Shown: piece after piece, positions 63,836 through 64,000 of the stretch
Numbering within the stretch: position 1 is the stretch's first letter
Layout: each line of letters begins with the position of its first letter
Assembly (NCBI RefSeq): GCF_001544455.2
Contig: NZ_FCOC02000018.1
Coordinates: 62,001 to 126,000, forward strand
Source: Caballeronia sordidicola
GTDB taxonomy: Bacteria; Pseudomonadota; Gammaproteobacteria; Burkholderiales; Burkholderiaceae
Direction: 5' to 3'
Length of the DNA stretch: 64,000 nucleotides
The notes under the pieces: generated by a model
Databases searched by the model: none
What the model saw: only the letters and a program-made list of their open reading frames with translations
Told to the model about the DNA's origin: nothing
Made by a program: the position numbers and the translations under genes

Positions 63836-64000
63836 GTCAGTCTCCAGAGAGAGAAACAATCAAAAAAGGGTTGATCGGTGTTGCGCTGACCGGGCTCCAA
63901 GATTCGCCCCGCTGTAGGGGTTGGGCTCGTCCTGGTGGAACCCGGGGCTGGCTTTGCTGCCGCCAGTCTCCTGAGTTCGCGCCCGTGCGACTCAAGGAGC
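63836..64000. other. Leader region of the DUF932 gene, no gene seen
   Basis: The last 165 bases contain no supportable reading frame. They must hold the DUF932 promoter (minus strand) and are truncated by the window edge. Confidence 0.5.

Overview
The window is high-GC DNA with Burkholderiaceae-type genes (Paraburkholderia, Burkholderia or Caballeronia is most likely). About 57 kb of it is one siderophore locus. The last 7 kb is a replicon-maintenance region of the StbABC/ParB/DUF932 type. The locus therefore probably sits on, or next to, a plasmid, chromid or integrative element.

Central region (4.0-44.8 kb). One co-directional operon encodes an MbtH-like protein, a type II thioesterase, a SyrP/TauD-type non-haem iron dioxygenase, an SznF/GrbD-like cupin protein and three giant non-ribosomal peptide synthetases (NRPSs) of about 4032, 2682 and 5573 aa. 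NRPS1 starts with a YqcI/YcgG (GrbE/DcsA/GntA-type) haem N-oxygenase domain fused to a fatty acyl-AMP ligase. A GrbD-like plus a GrbE-like enzyme is the hallmark of graminine, the C-diazeniumdiolate amino acid of gramibactin-type siderophores. No ornithine hydroxylase, formyltransferase or catechol pathway is visible. Reading domains and adenylation pockets gives an eight-module line: acyl-[X, E]-[Thr, E]-[Asp, E]-[Asp]-[Y, E]-[Z]-[X, E]-[Thr]-TE. X is an unusual pocket (D-V-H-A-T-G-L-V-A) used twice and is the best candidate for graminine. The dioxygenase probably makes beta-hydroxyaspartate. The likely product is a cyclic acylated depsipeptide siderophore that binds iron through diazeniumdiolate and hydroxyaspartate groups.

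Flanks of the operon. On the left, a PvdQ-like Ntn-hydrolase acylase (+) diverges from a MacA-like efflux adaptor (-) that runs off the window and is frameshifted; Fur-box-like palindromes lie between them. On the right are an AraC regulator (-), a TonB-dependent receptor behind a perfect Fur-like palindrome, FhuC/FhuD/FhuB-type import genes, and a PvdE/SyrD-type cyclic-peptide exporter. After about 0.7 kb of non-coding or decayed DNA, a minus-strand operon encodes a short CDF metal transporter, TonB, ExbB and ExbD. TonB and ExbD each appear to lack one C. Synthesis, export, possible deacylation, uptake, energisation and iron control are thus all linked.

Right end (57.2-64 kb). A 0.7 kb non-coding region dense in TGCGT motifs, several 23 bp apart, and four GTTCC boxes exactly 10 bp apart precede an StbA/StbB/StbC-like operon. 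A strong bidirectional hairpin terminator follows, then a small conserved-looking gene, a large ParB-family protein and a DUF932 protein, all on the minus strand.

The most notable points are the haem-oxygenase-FAAL-NRPS fusion, the apparent loss of the diiron ligands in the SznF-like partner, a 1.2 kb 99.5%-identical condensation-domain duplication that could interconvert eight- and six-module lines, and the putative partition site.
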